DNA of 64,000 nt from a candidate division Hyd24-12 bacterium UBA6080 (GCA_002436025.1 DIXM01000002.1:682001-746000), one strand, 5' to 3'; positions 16,253 to 25,582 are shown, numbered from the stretch's first letter. Made by a program: numbers and translations. The notes: generated by a model from the sequence alone, not told the origin.

Positions 16253-16276
16253 GACGTATCATCCTTTCGGGAGCTG

Positions 16277-16295
16277 TTCAGTGGAATATACTGAA
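16277..16295. promoter_or_regulatory. Perfect inverted repeat between divergent genes
   Basis: TTCAGT (16277-16282) and ACTGAA (16290-16295) flank 7 bases in the 126-base gap between the ferredoxin and arsenate reductase genes. The dyad contains TATATT on the minus strand, a possible -10 for the ferredoxin. This is a plausible operator. Confidence 0.4.
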
Positions 16296-16378
16296 ACCCC
16301 CTTCACACTTCCTTAACCCGGGAGGGGCATCGTAGACCGGGTTGATTCTCACGAACACGAACCTTTGGAGGTGTTTTC

Positions 16379-16819
16379 ATGTCCATTCCGAGGGTCCTCT
16401 TTCTGTGCAGCCGGAACTCCGCCCGCAGCCAGATGGCCGAAGCCTTTTTGAACCTTCACGGAAAAGGGCTCTTTGAAGCTCATAGTGCAGGTCTCGAACC
16501 TTCCGCCATCAACCCCGCCACACTTCTGGTGATGATGGAGCGCGGCCTCGATCTCGAAGCCCTCGGCCACCGCTCGAAAGGCATCTGGGATGAGTTCATC
16601 TCGCGCCATGTGATGGTGGGTTACCTCGTCACGGTCTGCGACAGGGCCGAAGCCCGGTGCCCAATCTACCCCGGTCCCCACATCAGGGAGTACTGGGACA
16701 TCGAGGATCCTGCCGAAGCCACGGGAAGCGAAGAGTTCATCCTTTCCCGGTTCAGGAAGACAAGGGATGAGATCGAAGCGAGGGTTCTTCGTTTCCTGGG
16801 AGAACACGGGCAGGAGTAA
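16379..16819 (+). CDS. arsC: Arsenate reductase, thioredoxin-coupled LMW-phosphatase type
   Basis: 146 residues of the low-molecular-weight tyrosine phosphatase fold. The P-loop is CSRNSARSQMAEAF (C-x5-R). VTVCDRAEARCPIYPG provides the two further Cys that form the disulfide cascade in ArsC of the Staphylococcus/Bacillus type, which reduces As(V) to As(III) using thioredoxin. The P-loop has Arg where most have Gly/Thr-Gly before Asn, a minor variation. GGAGGTG stands before the ATG. It sits near the arsR-permease operon, with a thioredoxin-rich set of neighbours that could regenerate it. Confidence 0.83.
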   Translation: MSIPRVLFLCSRNSARSQMAEAFLNLHGKGLFEAHSAGLEPSAINPATLLVMMERGLDLEALGHRSKGIWDEFISRHVMVGYLVTVCDRAEARCPIYPGPHIREYWDIEDPAEATGSEEFILSRFRKTRDEIEARVLRFLGEHGQE

Positions 16820-16879
16820 CCCCGGGGAGAGGTTGCCCGCGGGCCGATTTCGTCCTATGCTTCAGCGTGTCGTGCCTTA

Positions 16880-16909
16880 ACGGGTGGGGGGCGACCCGTA
16901 CCCTTTTTT
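16880..16909 (+). terminator. Rho-independent terminator after arsC-like gene
   Basis: ACGGGT (16880-16885) pairs with ACCCGT (16894-16899), followed by a six-T run at 16904-16909. It lies between the arsC-like gene and rnfC. Confidence 0.55.
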
Positions 16910-16939
16910 ATCTGTTACATCGCTCAAATCAGGAGGACT

Positions 16940-18256
16940 ATGAGCAGGGAAAGGTCTTTTTCCGGAGGAACGCATCCTCCGGGCAACAAGGAGCTGAGCC
17001 GTTCCCGGGAGATCGTTCGGATCCCCGCCCCGGACACGGTCACAGTCTCCCTCTGTACTCACCTCGGCGCGCCTTCCACGCCGGTGGTCAAGCCCGGTGA
17101 TACTGTAACCTTCGGCCAGGTCATCGGGGAGAGGAACGGCTTCATAAGCCTGCCTACCCACTCCCCGGTGGGGGGGAAGGTCCTGAGCGTGGGCGAGGCT
17201 CCAATGCCCCACAGACGCATGGGTCCCGCAGTTGTCATCTCCGTCACGGATCGTCAAGAGACGCCGGTTTTCGAACCGTTGCCGAACTGGCGGAACCTTC
17301 AGGCATCCCTCATCATCGACAGGATAAGGGACGCCGGGGTCTGCGGCATGGGCGGGGCGTGCTTTCCAACGTTCGTGAAGCTCTCGCCCCCCCAGGGCAA
17401 GAAGATTGACATGCTCATAATAAACGGTGTTGAATGCGAGCCCTACCTCACCGCTGACCACAGGCTCATGCTCGAGAACCCCACCGATGTTATCGAGGGC
17501 ATGAACATCCTCGCCATGGTCCTGGGCGTTAAGGATCCCTGCATCGGCATCGAGGTGAACAAACCCGACGCCATCACCCTCCTTCGCAACGCGGGAGTCA
17601 GGGTTGTTCCACTCGCGGTCTCCTACCCCCAGGGTGCCGAAAAGCAGCTCATCGACGCGGTCTGCGGCCGGAAAGTGCCTGCGGGCGGGCTTCCGCTCGA
17701 TATCGGGGTTGTTGTTCAGAACGTTGGGACATGCGCTGCCGTGGCTCATGCGGTAAGGGACGGCATGCCTTCGGTCTCGCGGATAACCACTGTATCAGGG
17801 CGCGGCGTTTCCAACCCCGGAAACTTCCACTGCGTGGTTGGAACGCCCGTGTCGGTTCTTGTGGAAGCTGCGGGCGGGTACACCCCCGATGCGGAGAGGC
17901 TCATTTCGGGCGGTCCCATGATGGGCATGGCCATGTACACCGACGAGGCTCCGGTCACGAAGGGCACCAGCGGCGTATTGGTCCTGTCCGGCTCCGAGGT
18001 TCGCGACAGCGCCGAAGGCCCCTGCATCAGGTGCGGTAAATGCGTGGACGCGTGCCCTGTCAACCTGTGCCCCAGCCTCATCGCCAAGGCGTCCGAGTAC
18101 GGGAACTGGACAATGGCAAAGGATTACGGGGCGCTGAACTGCATGGCGTGCGGAACCTGCAGTTTCGTCTGCCCAGCCGGCAGATACCTTGTTCAATACA
18201 TAAAAAGGGCCCAGAACGAGATACGGGCAGCTGCCCGGTCCGGAAAGGGGGCATGA
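16940..18256 (+). CDS. rnfC: Rnf complex subunit C
   Basis: The peripheral NADH-binding subunit of the Rnf ion-translocating ferredoxin:NAD+ oxidoreductase. 438 residues. The N-terminal barrel-sandwich domain is followed by the Rossmann-like GVCGMGGACFPTFVKL (NADH/FMN site) and two [4Fe-4S] motifs near the C-terminus, CIRCGKCVDACP and CMACGTCSFVCP. ATG 16940 follows AGGAGG. It is the first gene of rnfCDGEAB, which run with 4-8 base overlaps or short gaps. No bespoke promoter stood out in the 120-base gap upstream. Confidence 0.95.
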   Translation: MSRERSFSGGTHPPGNKELSRSREIVRIPAPDTVTVSLCTHLGAPSTPVVKPGDTVTFGQVIGERNGFISLPTHSPVGGKVLSVGEAPMPHRRMGPAVVISVTDRQETPVFEPLPNWRNLQASLIIDRIRDAGVCGMGGACFPTFVKLSPPQGKKIDMLIINGVECEPYLTADHRLMLENPTDVIEGMNILAMVLGVKDPCIGIEVNKPDAITLLRNAGVRVVPLAVSYPQGAEKQLIDAVCGRKVPAGGLPLDIGVVVQNVGTCAAVAHAVRDGMPSVSRITTVSGRGVSNPGNFHCVVGTPVSVLVEAAGGYTPDAERLISGGPMMGMAMYTDEAPVTKGTSGVLVLSGSEVRDSAEGPCIRCGKCVDACPVNLCPSLIAKASEYGNWTMAKDYGALNCMACGTCSFVCPAGRYLVQYIKRAQNEIRAAARSGKGA

Positions 18257-19377
18257 TGCCCGAGGCAAGACGTTTCGAGCTGGCCATGTCTCCCCATGTG
18301 TCGGCCACCGCCACCACAAGACGGGTCATGACCGATGTGAGCATCGCCCTTCTGCCTGCACTGGCAGCGGCCGTGTACTTTTTCGGGTTCAGGGTTCTTC
18401 TCCTGACGGGACTCAGCGTGGTCGCCGCGGTCCTTGCCGAGCTTCTGTGCCTCAGGTTCATGAAGAAGCCGGTCAACATCGTTCTGGACGGAAGTGCCGT
18501 GGTGACGGGCATCCTGCTGGCGTACAACGTGCCGCCGGGTGTGCCCTGGTGGCTGCCGGTACTGGGAAGCGCCTTTGCCATCGTGGTGGCGAAGCAGGCT
18601 TTCGGTGGTCTGGGCAACAACATAGTGAACCCCGCCCTTCTGGGCAGGGCGTTTTTGATGGCCAGTTTCCCGGTCCTGATGACAGCGGGATGGTGGGCTC
18701 CACTCGCCAACGGTCCCGCCGGAAACGACTCCTGGGACCAGTCCGGCATTCCTTCGGCCGATCTTCTGGAAGCCGACGTGATAACCGGTGCGACCCCTCT
18801 GAACCTTCTGAAACAGACCTACACATGGGACACCGGCGCCACCGAGGCCCTTGAGGGCGGAGACAGCGAGGGAGCAGAGGCTCTTCGCCGGAAAGCCTCG
18901 GGAGTCAGGGCGATGCTCTCATCCGAACAGACCAGGCTCAGCCTCTTCCTTGGCAGGGTGGGAGGCTGCATCGGTGAGACCAGCGCACTTATGCTTGTTC
19001 TTGGAGCCCTTTACCTGTTCGCCAGGAAGGTGCTCGAACCCCGTCTTCCCCTTTTCTACCTTGGCGCCGTGGCGCTTTTCGGATGGCTCTTTGGAGGTCC
19101 GGGTTTCTTCCAGGGCGATCCCCTTTTCCATCTGCTTTCCGGCGGCGTGATACTCGGGGGGTTCTTCATGGTCACCGACATGGTAACCACCCCGGTGACA
19201 AAAACGGGGCGCATAATCTTCGGTGTTGGGGCGGGACTGCTCACAATGGTCATCCGCCGATGGGGTGGCTATCCCGAAGGCTGCAGCTACTCCATTCTTC
19301 TCATGAACCTGGCCACTCCTCTCATCGACCGCTACACAAAACCCCTGGCTTTCGGGGAGGTGAAGAAGAATGACTGA
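18253..19377 (+). CDS. rnfD: Rnf complex subunit D
   Basis: An integral membrane subunit, about 374 residues with up to nine helices. AFGGLGNNIVNPALLGRAFL is conserved in RnfD/NqrB, and DVITGATPLNLLK carries the Thr that binds FMN covalently by phosphoester. I chose ATG 18253, 4 bases inside the rnfC stop, with AAAGGGGG before it; ATG 18256 is equally possible. The longer reading from 18040 lies within rnfC. Confidence 0.95.
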   Translation: MMPEARRFELAMSPHVSATATTRRVMTDVSIALLPALAAAVYFFGFRVLLLTGLSVVAAVLAELLCLRFMKKPVNIVLDGSAVVTGILLAYNVPPGVPWWLPVLGSAFAIVVAKQAFGGLGNNIVNPALLGRAFLMASFPVLMTAGWWAPLANGPAGNDSWDQSGIPSADLLEADVITGATPLNLLKQTYTWDTGATEALEGGDSEGAEALRRKASGVRAMLSSEQTRLSLFLGRVGGCIGETSALMLVLGALYLFARKVLEPRLPLFYLGAVALFGWLFGGPGFFQGDPLFHLLSGGVILGGFFMVTDMVTTPVTKTGRIIFGVGAGLLTMVIRRWGGYPEGCSYSILLMNLATPLIDRYTKPLAFGEVKKND

Positions 19378-19975
19378 AGTCGTCAAACTCGGATTCATTC
19401 TTATGGTTGTGGCTGTCATCGCCGCAGGCTCACTCGGGTTCGTGAACGGTTTTACCGCTCCTCTCATAGCCCAGCAGAAGGAACAGGCAAAGCTGCTCGC
19501 AATGGAGACGGCCGCGTCCACCATAATCAGCGACGGCTCCGAAGTATCCTTCGACAGCCTTGCCATCCCCGGACTCGCCAATCCATACTCTTCAGCGGAC
19601 CAAGTGCTCTCGGTGGTCGGGGTCTACTCCGAAGGCCACCTGAGGGGCTTTTTGTTCATCGCCTACGGCCGCGGCTACTCCAGCACCATTCAGACCATGG
19701 TGGCGTGCGGTACCGACGGCATCGTGACGGGCACCGGCATTCTCTTCCAGCAGGAGACTCCCGGCCTTGGTGCGAACGTGACCAACCCCGAAAGGCTCAC
19801 TGCGGCGTTCAACGGCCGAAGCTCCGATGGTTTGGCCCTCAAGAAGGATGGCGGCGACATCGACGCAATAACCGGCAGCACCATAACTTCCAGGGCCGTA
19901 ACCCTCTCGGTAAGGAGGGGGCTCGAGGCAATGGAGGCCGCGGGCCTGTTCACTGAAGGGGGGTCTTCACTGTGA
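19370..19975 (+). CDS. rnfG: Rnf complex subunit G, FMN-binding
   Basis: 201 residues: one N-terminal helix (about 5-28) and an extracytoplasmic FMN-binding domain. IDAITGSTITSRAV corresponds to the S/T-GAT-x-T motif where FMN is attached to Thr. It overlaps rnfD by 8 bases and rnfE by 4. In the complex it carries electrons between the FMN of RnfD and the rest of the chain. Confidence 0.94.
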   Translation: MTEVVKLGFILMVVAVIAAGSLGFVNGFTAPLIAQQKEQAKLLAMETAASTIISDGSEVSFDSLAIPGLANPYSSADQVLSVVGVYSEGHLRGFLFIAYGRGYSSTIQTMVACGTDGIVTGTGILFQQETPGLGANVTNPERLTAAFNGRSSDGLALKKDGGDIDAITGSTITSRAVTLSVRRGLEAMEAAGLFTEGGSSL

Positions 19976-20583
19976 GCCTCGCCAGAGAGTTCGTGAAGGG
20001 CATATACAAAGAAAACCCCATCTTCAGGATCGTTCTTGGGATGTGCCCGTTCCTCGCCGTTTCCGTCAGCGTTGAGAATGCCCTGGGAATGGGCGCCGCG
20101 GCAGGGTTCGTCCTTGTCTGCTCGAATTTCCTTGTCTCTCTCCTGCGGAACGCCATTCCCTCGAAGGTGCGCATTCCGTGCTACATCGTGATCATCGCCA
20201 CCTTCGTTACCATCGTTGACCTCATCATGAACGCCTACTTGCCCGACCTTCACCGGAACCTGGGCATCTTCATACCCCTCATCGTGGTGAACTGCATCAT
20301 ACTCGGCAGGGCCGAGGGGTTCGCCAACAAGAACTCAGTGCCTGCCGCCATCGCTGACGGTCTTGGCATGGGACTGGGCTTTACCTTCGCAATGATCGTT
20401 ATGGCCACCTTCAGGGAAATCCTGGGGAACGGGACATGGCTCGGTATCAACCTCCTTGGTGAAGCCTATACCAGTCAGCCTCTTCTCATCGCCGTACTGG
20501 CCCCGGGAGCCTTCATTCTCATGGGGTTCATCCTGGGCTTCTTCAACATTTTGGATAACAGAAGGAAAGGAGGTGCGCGGTGA
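19972..20583 (+). CDS. rnfE: Rnf complex subunit E
   Basis: A 203-residue, six-helix subunit paralogous to RnfA. ENPIFRIVLGMCPFLAVSV and LIVVNCIILGRAEGFA contain the two Cys that, with those of RnfA, ligate the intramembrane Fe-S cluster. It starts with GTG overlapping the rnfG stop. Confidence 0.95.
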   Translation: MSLAREFVKGIYKENPIFRIVLGMCPFLAVSVSVENALGMGAAAGFVLVCSNFLVSLLRNAIPSKVRIPCYIVIIATFVTIVDLIMNAYLPDLHRNLGIFIPLIVVNCIILGRAEGFANKNSVPAAIADGLGMGLGFTFAMIVMATFREILGNGTWLGINLLGEAYTSQPLLIAVLAPGAFILMGFILGFFNILDNRRKGGAR

Positions 20584-21224
20584 CCTCGTTCCTGATGCAC
20601 ACGATCCTTGTCCAGGCTTCCGGAACGCCTGATCCCGGGTTCAGTTTCGGCACGATGATGACCATCATCATCGGCGCCATCTTCATCAACAACTTCGTGC
20701 TGAGCCGTTTCCTCGGGATATGTCCCTTCATGGGGGTCTCGAAGCAGCTTGACAGCGCATTGGGCATGGGCGCTGCGGTGGTTTTCGTAATGGCCCTGGC
20801 CACCCTTGGCTGCTGGGGTATCTATCACCTTCTGCTCGTCCCGCTGGGAATAGGGTATCTCAACACCATCGCCTTCATCATCATAATCGCCGCCCTGGTA
20901 CAGCTCGTCGAGATGATCCTCCTCAAGTTCAGCCCGGCGCTCTATCAGGCCCTGGGTATCTACCTTCCGCTGATAACCACGAACTGCGCCATCCTCGGTG
21001 TGGCGGTTCTGAACATTAACGAGAAGTACAGCCTGGGGTACAGCCTGATCAACGCGGTTGCCGCGGGGATCGGGTTCACCCTGGCCCTGGTGCTCATGGC
21101 CGGTATTCGGGAAAGACTTGAGCAGGCGCCCATCCCACCGGCGCTCAAGGGGCTTCCCATAGCGTTCCTGATGGCCGGCGCCATGTCCATTGCTTTCCTG
21201 GGCTTCGCCGGGCTGGGGGGGTAG
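20580..21224 (+). CDS. rnfA: Rnf complex subunit A
   Basis: A 214-residue, six-helix subunit. NNFVLSRFLGICPFMGVSK and LITTNCAILGVAV carry the two cluster Cys. It begins with GTG, overlapping rnfE by 4 bases. The N-terminus is about 20 residues longer than in compact RnfA proteins; a GTG/ATG further in (ATG 20595) could be the real start. Confidence 0.94.
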   Translation: MTSFLMHTILVQASGTPDPGFSFGTMMTIIIGAIFINNFVLSRFLGICPFMGVSKQLDSALGMGAAVVFVMALATLGCWGIYHLLLVPLGIGYLNTIAFIIIIAALVQLVEMILLKFSPALYQALGIYLPLITTNCAILGVAVLNINEKYSLGYSLINAVAAGIGFTLALVLMAGIRERLEQAPIPPALKGLPIAFLMAGAMSIAFLGFAGLGG

Positions 21225-21227
21225 CAT

Positions 21228-22265
21228 ATGAATCCACAACTCCTGCTTTCAACGCTTCTTTCGTCCGGGATCCCTTCAGGCGTGACGATTCCGGTGATCG
21301 TTCTGGGCGGGCTCGGCCTGCTCCTTGGCCTCGGTCTTGCCCTGGCAGCCAAAAAGCTCTCGGTTCCCAAGGACCCCAGGGTGGAAAAAGTTGGTGAGGT
21401 ACTTCCAGGAGCCAACTGCGGTGGGTGCGGGTACCCCGGTTGCGCCGCCTTCGCGGAAGCTGTCGTGCAGGGTGTCACCTCGCCTGGTGGCTGCGTTGCC
21501 GCCGGCGCCGGGATCAATGCCAGGATAGCCGCCATCCTCGGTGTCACAATGGATGAAAGCGTAAGAAAGGTCGCGGTGCTTCATTGCGGAGGCGGTCACA
21601 GCGCTGTTGACGCATTCACGTACAATGGCCCGGAAAACTGCGCCTCGGCGCTTCTGGTCATGGAGGGACACAAGCTGTGCAGGTACGGTTGCCTCGGGTT
21701 CGCGGACTGCGTTAAAGCCTGCCCCTTCGGGGCGATGGAGATGGGCGAGAACGGTCTCCCCGTGGTGATACCCGGGAAGTGCACCGGGTGCGGCAAGTGC
21801 GTTGCTGCATGCCCGAGGGGACTTCTCTCGCTCTGGCCCGAGGACAGGAAGGTCATCGTGGCCTGCTCAAGCAGGGACAAGGGCGGAACTGCCCGGAAGG
21901 CATGCACGGTGGCGTGCATCGGCTGCGGCAAGTGCGCCAGGGCATGTCCTGTCGAAGCCATAACCATTGACAGCTTCCTTGCGTCCATCGATCCTGCCAA
22001 GTGCATCAACTGCGGTATCTGTGCCGGGGAATGCCCGACCTCGGCAATACTGGACATGGTTCCCGCGCGGCCGAAAGCCTTCATCGACACCACCTGCATC
22101 GGATGCACCCTCTGCACGAAGGTTTGTCCCACCGGCGCCATAGTCGGGGAACTCAAGGGCAAACATGAGGTTATACCCGAAAAGTGTGTCGGGTGCGGCC
22201 AGTGCGTTCCCAAGTGCCCCAAGAAGTCCATAAGGATGATGGGAACCCATCTGACCCAGCCATAG
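21228..22265 (+). CDS. rnfB: Rnf complex subunit B, multi-cluster ferredoxin
   Basis: 345 residues. One N-terminal helix (about 20-42) is followed by the ASC Fe-S domain with GANCGGCGYPGCAAFAEA. Then several [4Fe-4S] motifs follow: CTGCGKCVAACP, CIGCGKCARACP, CINCGICAGECP, CIGCTLCTKVCP and CVGCGQCVPKCP. This is the long RnfB form with multiple clusters known from clostridia and related anaerobes; it takes electrons from reduced ferredoxin. Only 3 bases separate it from rnfA. Confidence 0.95.
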   Translation: MNPQLLLSTLLSSGIPSGVTIPVIVLGGLGLLLGLGLALAAKKLSVPKDPRVEKVGEVLPGANCGGCGYPGCAAFAEAVVQGVTSPGGCVAAGAGINARIAAILGVTMDESVRKVAVLHCGGGHSAVDAFTYNGPENCASALLVMEGHKLCRYGCLGFADCVKACPFGAMEMGENGLPVVIPGKCTGCGKCVAACPRGLLSLWPEDRKVIVACSSRDKGGTARKACTVACIGCGKCARACPVEAITIDSFLASIDPAKCINCGICAGECPTSAILDMVPARPKAFIDTTCIGCTLCTKVCPTGAIVGELKGKHEVIPEKCVGCGQCVPKCPKKSIRMMGTHLTQP

Positions 22266-22280
22266 AACGAAGGAGCAGCC

Positions 22281-23651
22281 GTGGGCGCGGAACAGCTCAG
22301 GGGTCTTCCCCCGGTACACCTGGTCATTCAGGGTCTTTCCGGCCACCCTCCCTCGGTGGCCCGGGAGGCAGCACGGGAAGCCGTTGAAGAGGCCAGGAGG
22401 AACGTACTTTCCGGTGGGGCGTGTCCCTCGCTGGAAGACCTGATCATCAGGGCGGGAGAGAAGGCCTCGGTCTTCAGCGCCTCGTCCATGGCTTCGGTGA
22501 TAAACGCCACCGGTGTGGTTCTTCACACTGCCCTGGGCAGGGCGTGCCTTCCGGCGGCAGCGGTCGAGAACATAACACGGGTTGCCACGGGCTACGCCGT
22601 GCTTCAGTGGGACAGGCAGGCTGGACGCCGGGGTCACCGCGACAGCCATATCGAGGAGCTTCTCAGAAGGATCACCGGCGCACAGGCTGCCACGGTTGCC
22701 AACAACAACGCGGGTGCAACGATGCTGGTACTTTCCGCCCTGGCCAGGGGGAAGGAGGTCGTGGTCTCCCGGGGGCAGCTCGTGGAGATAGGCGGTGCTT
22801 TCCGTATCCCGGAGGTCATGGCCCAGAGCGGATGCCTGATGGTTGAGGTGGGGTGTACCAACCGCACGCACCTTCGCGATTACGAGGCGGCTGTTTCGGA
22901 GAACACCGGCGCCATTCTCAGGGTTCACCCCTCCAACTTCAGGGTGAGGGGGTTCACAGGAGAGGTGCCCCTGCCCGACCTGGTGGAACTCGGTCGAAAA
23001 GCAGGCGTTCCCGTGATTGACGATCTCGGGGCGGGCAGCCTTGTTCCTCTCGAGCGCTTCGGCCTCCCTTCCGAGCCCACGGTACAGCAGAGCATCAGTG
23101 ACGGTGCGTCGGTGGTGACCTGCTCCGGCGACAAGCTTATCGGAGGCCCGCAGGCGGGCATCCTTGTCGGTGAGAAACAGTGGATCGAGATCATCAGGAA
23201 ACACCCCCTCGCAAGGGCTCTGAGGGTGTGCAAACTGACCCTCGCCGGGCTCGAGGCCTGTCTCAAGCTCTTTCTGGAAGACGAAGACTATCTGGTCCGT
23301 CATCACCCCGTGTACCAAATGTTCGCCGCAAAACCCACTGAGCTTCGAAAGAGATCCGAGGCCTTCGCCACGCTCCTCACGGTTCCCCCTTCCTGCGGAG
23401 TGTCCGTCGAGGAGATGGGAAGCTACATCGGAAGCGGTGCCCTGCCCGACACAGCCATCCCCTCCTGCGGGGTTTCAGTGGCTTGCCCATCCCCGGACAG
23501 GCTGGCGCTCGCCCTTCGGAGCGGTTCCCCCGCCGTTGCCGTGAGAGTTGAGGAGGGATCGGTCAAGATCGACCTCAGAACCGTTCTGCATGGTCAGGAT
23601 GAAACCCTCGCAGAGAGGCTGAAAGCGGAACTGGAGCTTCTATGGGGGTGA
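22281..23651 (+). CDS. selA: L-seryl-tRNA(Sec) selenium transferase
   Basis: The PLP enzyme that turns Ser-tRNA(Sec) into Sec-tRNA(Sec) using selenophosphate. 456 residues. The PLP lysine lies in CSGDKLIGGPQAG (Lys285). INATGVVLHTALGR and VANNNAGATMLVLSAL are further SelA signatures. The GTG start is 15 bases after rnfB with an AAGGAG-like site. Together with selB it shows the organism inserts selenocysteine, which matters for the UGA-containing genes at 49411 and 50048. selD and the Sec tRNA are not in this window. Confidence 0.95.
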   Translation: MGAEQLRGLPPVHLVIQGLSGHPPSVAREAAREAVEEARRNVLSGGACPSLEDLIIRAGEKASVFSASSMASVINATGVVLHTALGRACLPAAAVENITRVATGYAVLQWDRQAGRRGHRDSHIEELLRRITGAQAATVANNNAGATMLVLSALARGKEVVVSRGQLVEIGGAFRIPEVMAQSGCLMVEVGCTNRTHLRDYEAAVSENTGAILRVHPSNFRVRGFTGEVPLPDLVELGRKAGVPVIDDLGAGSLVPLERFGLPSEPTVQQSISDGASVVTCSGDKLIGGPQAGILVGEKQWIEIIRKHPLARALRVCKLTLAGLEACLKLFLEDEDYLVRHHPVYQMFAAKPTELRKRSEAFATLLTVPPSCGVSVEEMGSYIGSGALPDTAIPSCGVSVACPSPDRLALALRSGSPAVAVRVEEGSVKIDLRTVLHGQDETLAERLKAELELLWG

Positions 23652-25528
23652 TCGTAGGCACCGCGGGTCACATCGACCACGGCAAGAGCAGCCTGATGAT
23701 AGCCCTCACCGGAAGGGACCCCGACCGTCTGAAAGAGGAGAAGCAGCGGGGGATCACCATCGAACTCGGCTACGTTTTCCTGGAGAACACCGATGGCAGC
23801 ACCGTGAGCTTCATCGATGTCCCGGGGCATGAGAAGTTCATAAGAACGATGGTTGCAGGGGTTTCCACGGTTGACTGTTTCCTTCTCGTTGTCAGCGCCG
23901 ATGAGGGGGTCATGCCCCAGACCCGGGAACACCTCGACATTCTGAGACTCCTCGAGGTGAACCGCGGCATCGTCGCCCTCTCCAAGTGTGACCTTGTTGA
24001 CCACGATCTGCAGGACCTGGCCGAAGAGGAGGTTCGCGAGGCGCTCAGGGGAACCCCCGCGGAAGAAGCTCCCATCATCCGCGTCTCGGCGGTGACCGGT
24101 CTCGGCATGGCCGAGCTGAAGGAAGAGATATTCAAAATGGTCCGGGGGGTGGAGACACGCAGCTCCGAGGGGCGGTTCAGGCTTCCTGTCGACAGGGTAT
24201 TCAGCCTGAAGGGGTTCGGCACCGTAGTCTGCGGAACCGGGCTCTCAGGCGTGGTGAAGGCGGGCGATACGGTCGAGGTTCAGCCCGGAGGCAGGCAGTA
24301 CAGGGTCCGGGAACTCGGAGTGAACGATCACCGCAAAGCGCTTGCAGGCGCCGCAGGTGACAGGATAGCCCTCAACCTGACGGGACTGGACAAGGAAGAC
24401 ATCCAGAGGGGGGCCGTTCTGGGCGAACCCGGCTGGCTCAGGTCGCTGACCAGTCTCGACACGAGATGCACTGTCCTTCCGGGTGAGATCGACCTTCATC
24501 CCAGGCAGCGGGTGAGGATCCACCTGGGCACCGCCGAAGTGATGGCAAGGGCCATACCGGTTTCAGGGAGGCCTATCCCACGGGGCGGGGAGGGCTTTGT
24601 CCACTTCCAGCTCGAGCATCCCGTTGTTGCGGTTCCCGGCGACCGTTTTGTCTTCAGACGTTACTCTCCGGTGCTCACCATGGGCGGCGGGGTGGTTCTG
24701 GACACCGGAACCCCCAAGGTCAGGGCCAGGTTCAGGGAGGTGCGGCTCACGCATCTCGAGCTTCTGAACCGGGGTGACCTGGCCGATGTCCTCATGGAGG
24801 CCATGGAAGACTCCTCCGACGGCTCCCTGCTGATCCCGGAGTTCATCTCATCCTCGGGCAGCGATCCGACGGAGACCCAGCAGGCGGCCCAGCGGCTTTA
24901 TGATGAGGGCAGGGCAGTTCGGCTGAACGACGGAAAGAGTGAGAGGCTTGTGCTTGCCCCTGTGGTCGAGGACCTTAAAAGGAAGGTTTCCGGAGCAGTG
25001 GAGACGGTTCACAGAAGCATTCCCCTGGCACCGGGTATCGCCTCGGCCATGCTTGCCAGAAAGCTGCCTCCGGGAACTCCGCCCTGGCTGATCAGGCATG
25101 TTCTCGGAGAGCTCATGGACAGCGGGGTTCTCGCAAGGAGGGGCGACTATATAGCCTCGGCACTTCAGCCAGTTGAGCTTTCGGGAAAGGTTTTGTCCGA
25201 GGCGGAAAGGATAACGGACCTGATCGAAGCCGCCGGGTTCGAGGGGGCGGCCCTGCCAATACCGGGTGTCCGCAGGGAGGACATCGAAGCCCTTACCGCA
25301 CGGGACATGGTGATCTGCCTCGATGCAGACCTGCTGACAACGCCGAAAATGCTGCAGAGGGTCCTGGAAACTGCTTCAGAGGCTTTCGGCGCCCAGGGGT
25401 TCAGGCTCGGAGAATTCCGGGAAGCCCTGGGTACAAGCAGGAAGTTCGCTCTGATGTGGGCCGAGCTTCTGGACAACAGGGGACTCACCCGCAGGGAGGA
25501 CGAGGTCCGGAAGCTGTGCCGACCCTGA
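23642..25528 (+). CDS. selB: Selenocysteine-specific elongation factor SelB
   Basis: 628 residues. The EF-Tu-like GTPase domain starts with GTAGHIDHGKSSLM and DVPGHEKFI; SKCD replaces the usual NKxD, as in several SelBs. Domains II/III follow to about residue 340. The C-terminal winged-helix repeats (about 370-628) bind the SECIS hairpin in the mRNA. The ATG overlaps selA by 10 bases, so the two are one unit, probably also read from the rnf operon. Confidence 0.95.
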   Translation: MGVIVGTAGHIDHGKSSLMIALTGRDPDRLKEEKQRGITIELGYVFLENTDGSTVSFIDVPGHEKFIRTMVAGVSTVDCFLLVVSADEGVMPQTREHLDILRLLEVNRGIVALSKCDLVDHDLQDLAEEEVREALRGTPAEEAPIIRVSAVTGLGMAELKEEIFKMVRGVETRSSEGRFRLPVDRVFSLKGFGTVVCGTGLSGVVKAGDTVEVQPGGRQYRVRELGVNDHRKALAGAAGDRIALNLTGLDKEDIQRGAVLGEPGWLRSLTSLDTRCTVLPGEIDLHPRQRVRIHLGTAEVMARAIPVSGRPIPRGGEGFVHFQLEHPVVAVPGDRFVFRRYSPVLTMGGGVVLDTGTPKVRARFREVRLTHLELLNRGDLADVLMEAMEDSSDGSLLIPEFISSSGSDPTETQQAAQRLYDEGRAVRLNDGKSERLVLAPVVEDLKRKVSGAVETVHRSIPLAPGIASAMLARKLPPGTPPWLIRHVLGELMDSGVLARRGDYIASALQPVELSGKVLSEAERITDLIEAAGFEGAALPIPGVRREDIEALTARDMVICLDADLLTTPKMLQRVLETASEAFGAQGFRLGEFREALGTSRKFALMWAELLDNRGLTRREDEVRKLCRP

Positions 25529-25543
25529 CCCGGACGTCTTTTT
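25505..25543 (+). terminator. Candidate terminator overlapping the selB stop
   Basis: GTCCGG (25505-25510) pairs with CCGGAC (25530-25535) and is followed by TCTTTTT. It has a long 19-base loop, so it is a moderate candidate for the end of the rnf-sel unit. Confidence 0.4.
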
Positions 25544-25553
25544 CTTGAAATCC

Positions 25554-25582
25554 TTTACACCCTTTCGGGGGTTGGTTATTCT
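25554..25582 (+). promoter_or_regulatory. Promoter of the exopolysaccharide operon
   Basis: TTTACA (25554-25559) and TATTCT (25577-25582) with a 17-base spacer and TGGT before the -10. It lies 60 bases before the ugd start in a relatively AT-rich gap. Confidence 0.55.

Noticed and set aside
21867..23318. 483-codon open frame on the minus strand across selA
   Set aside because: It lies wholly antisense to rnfB/selA, has no family features, and its length follows from high GC content.
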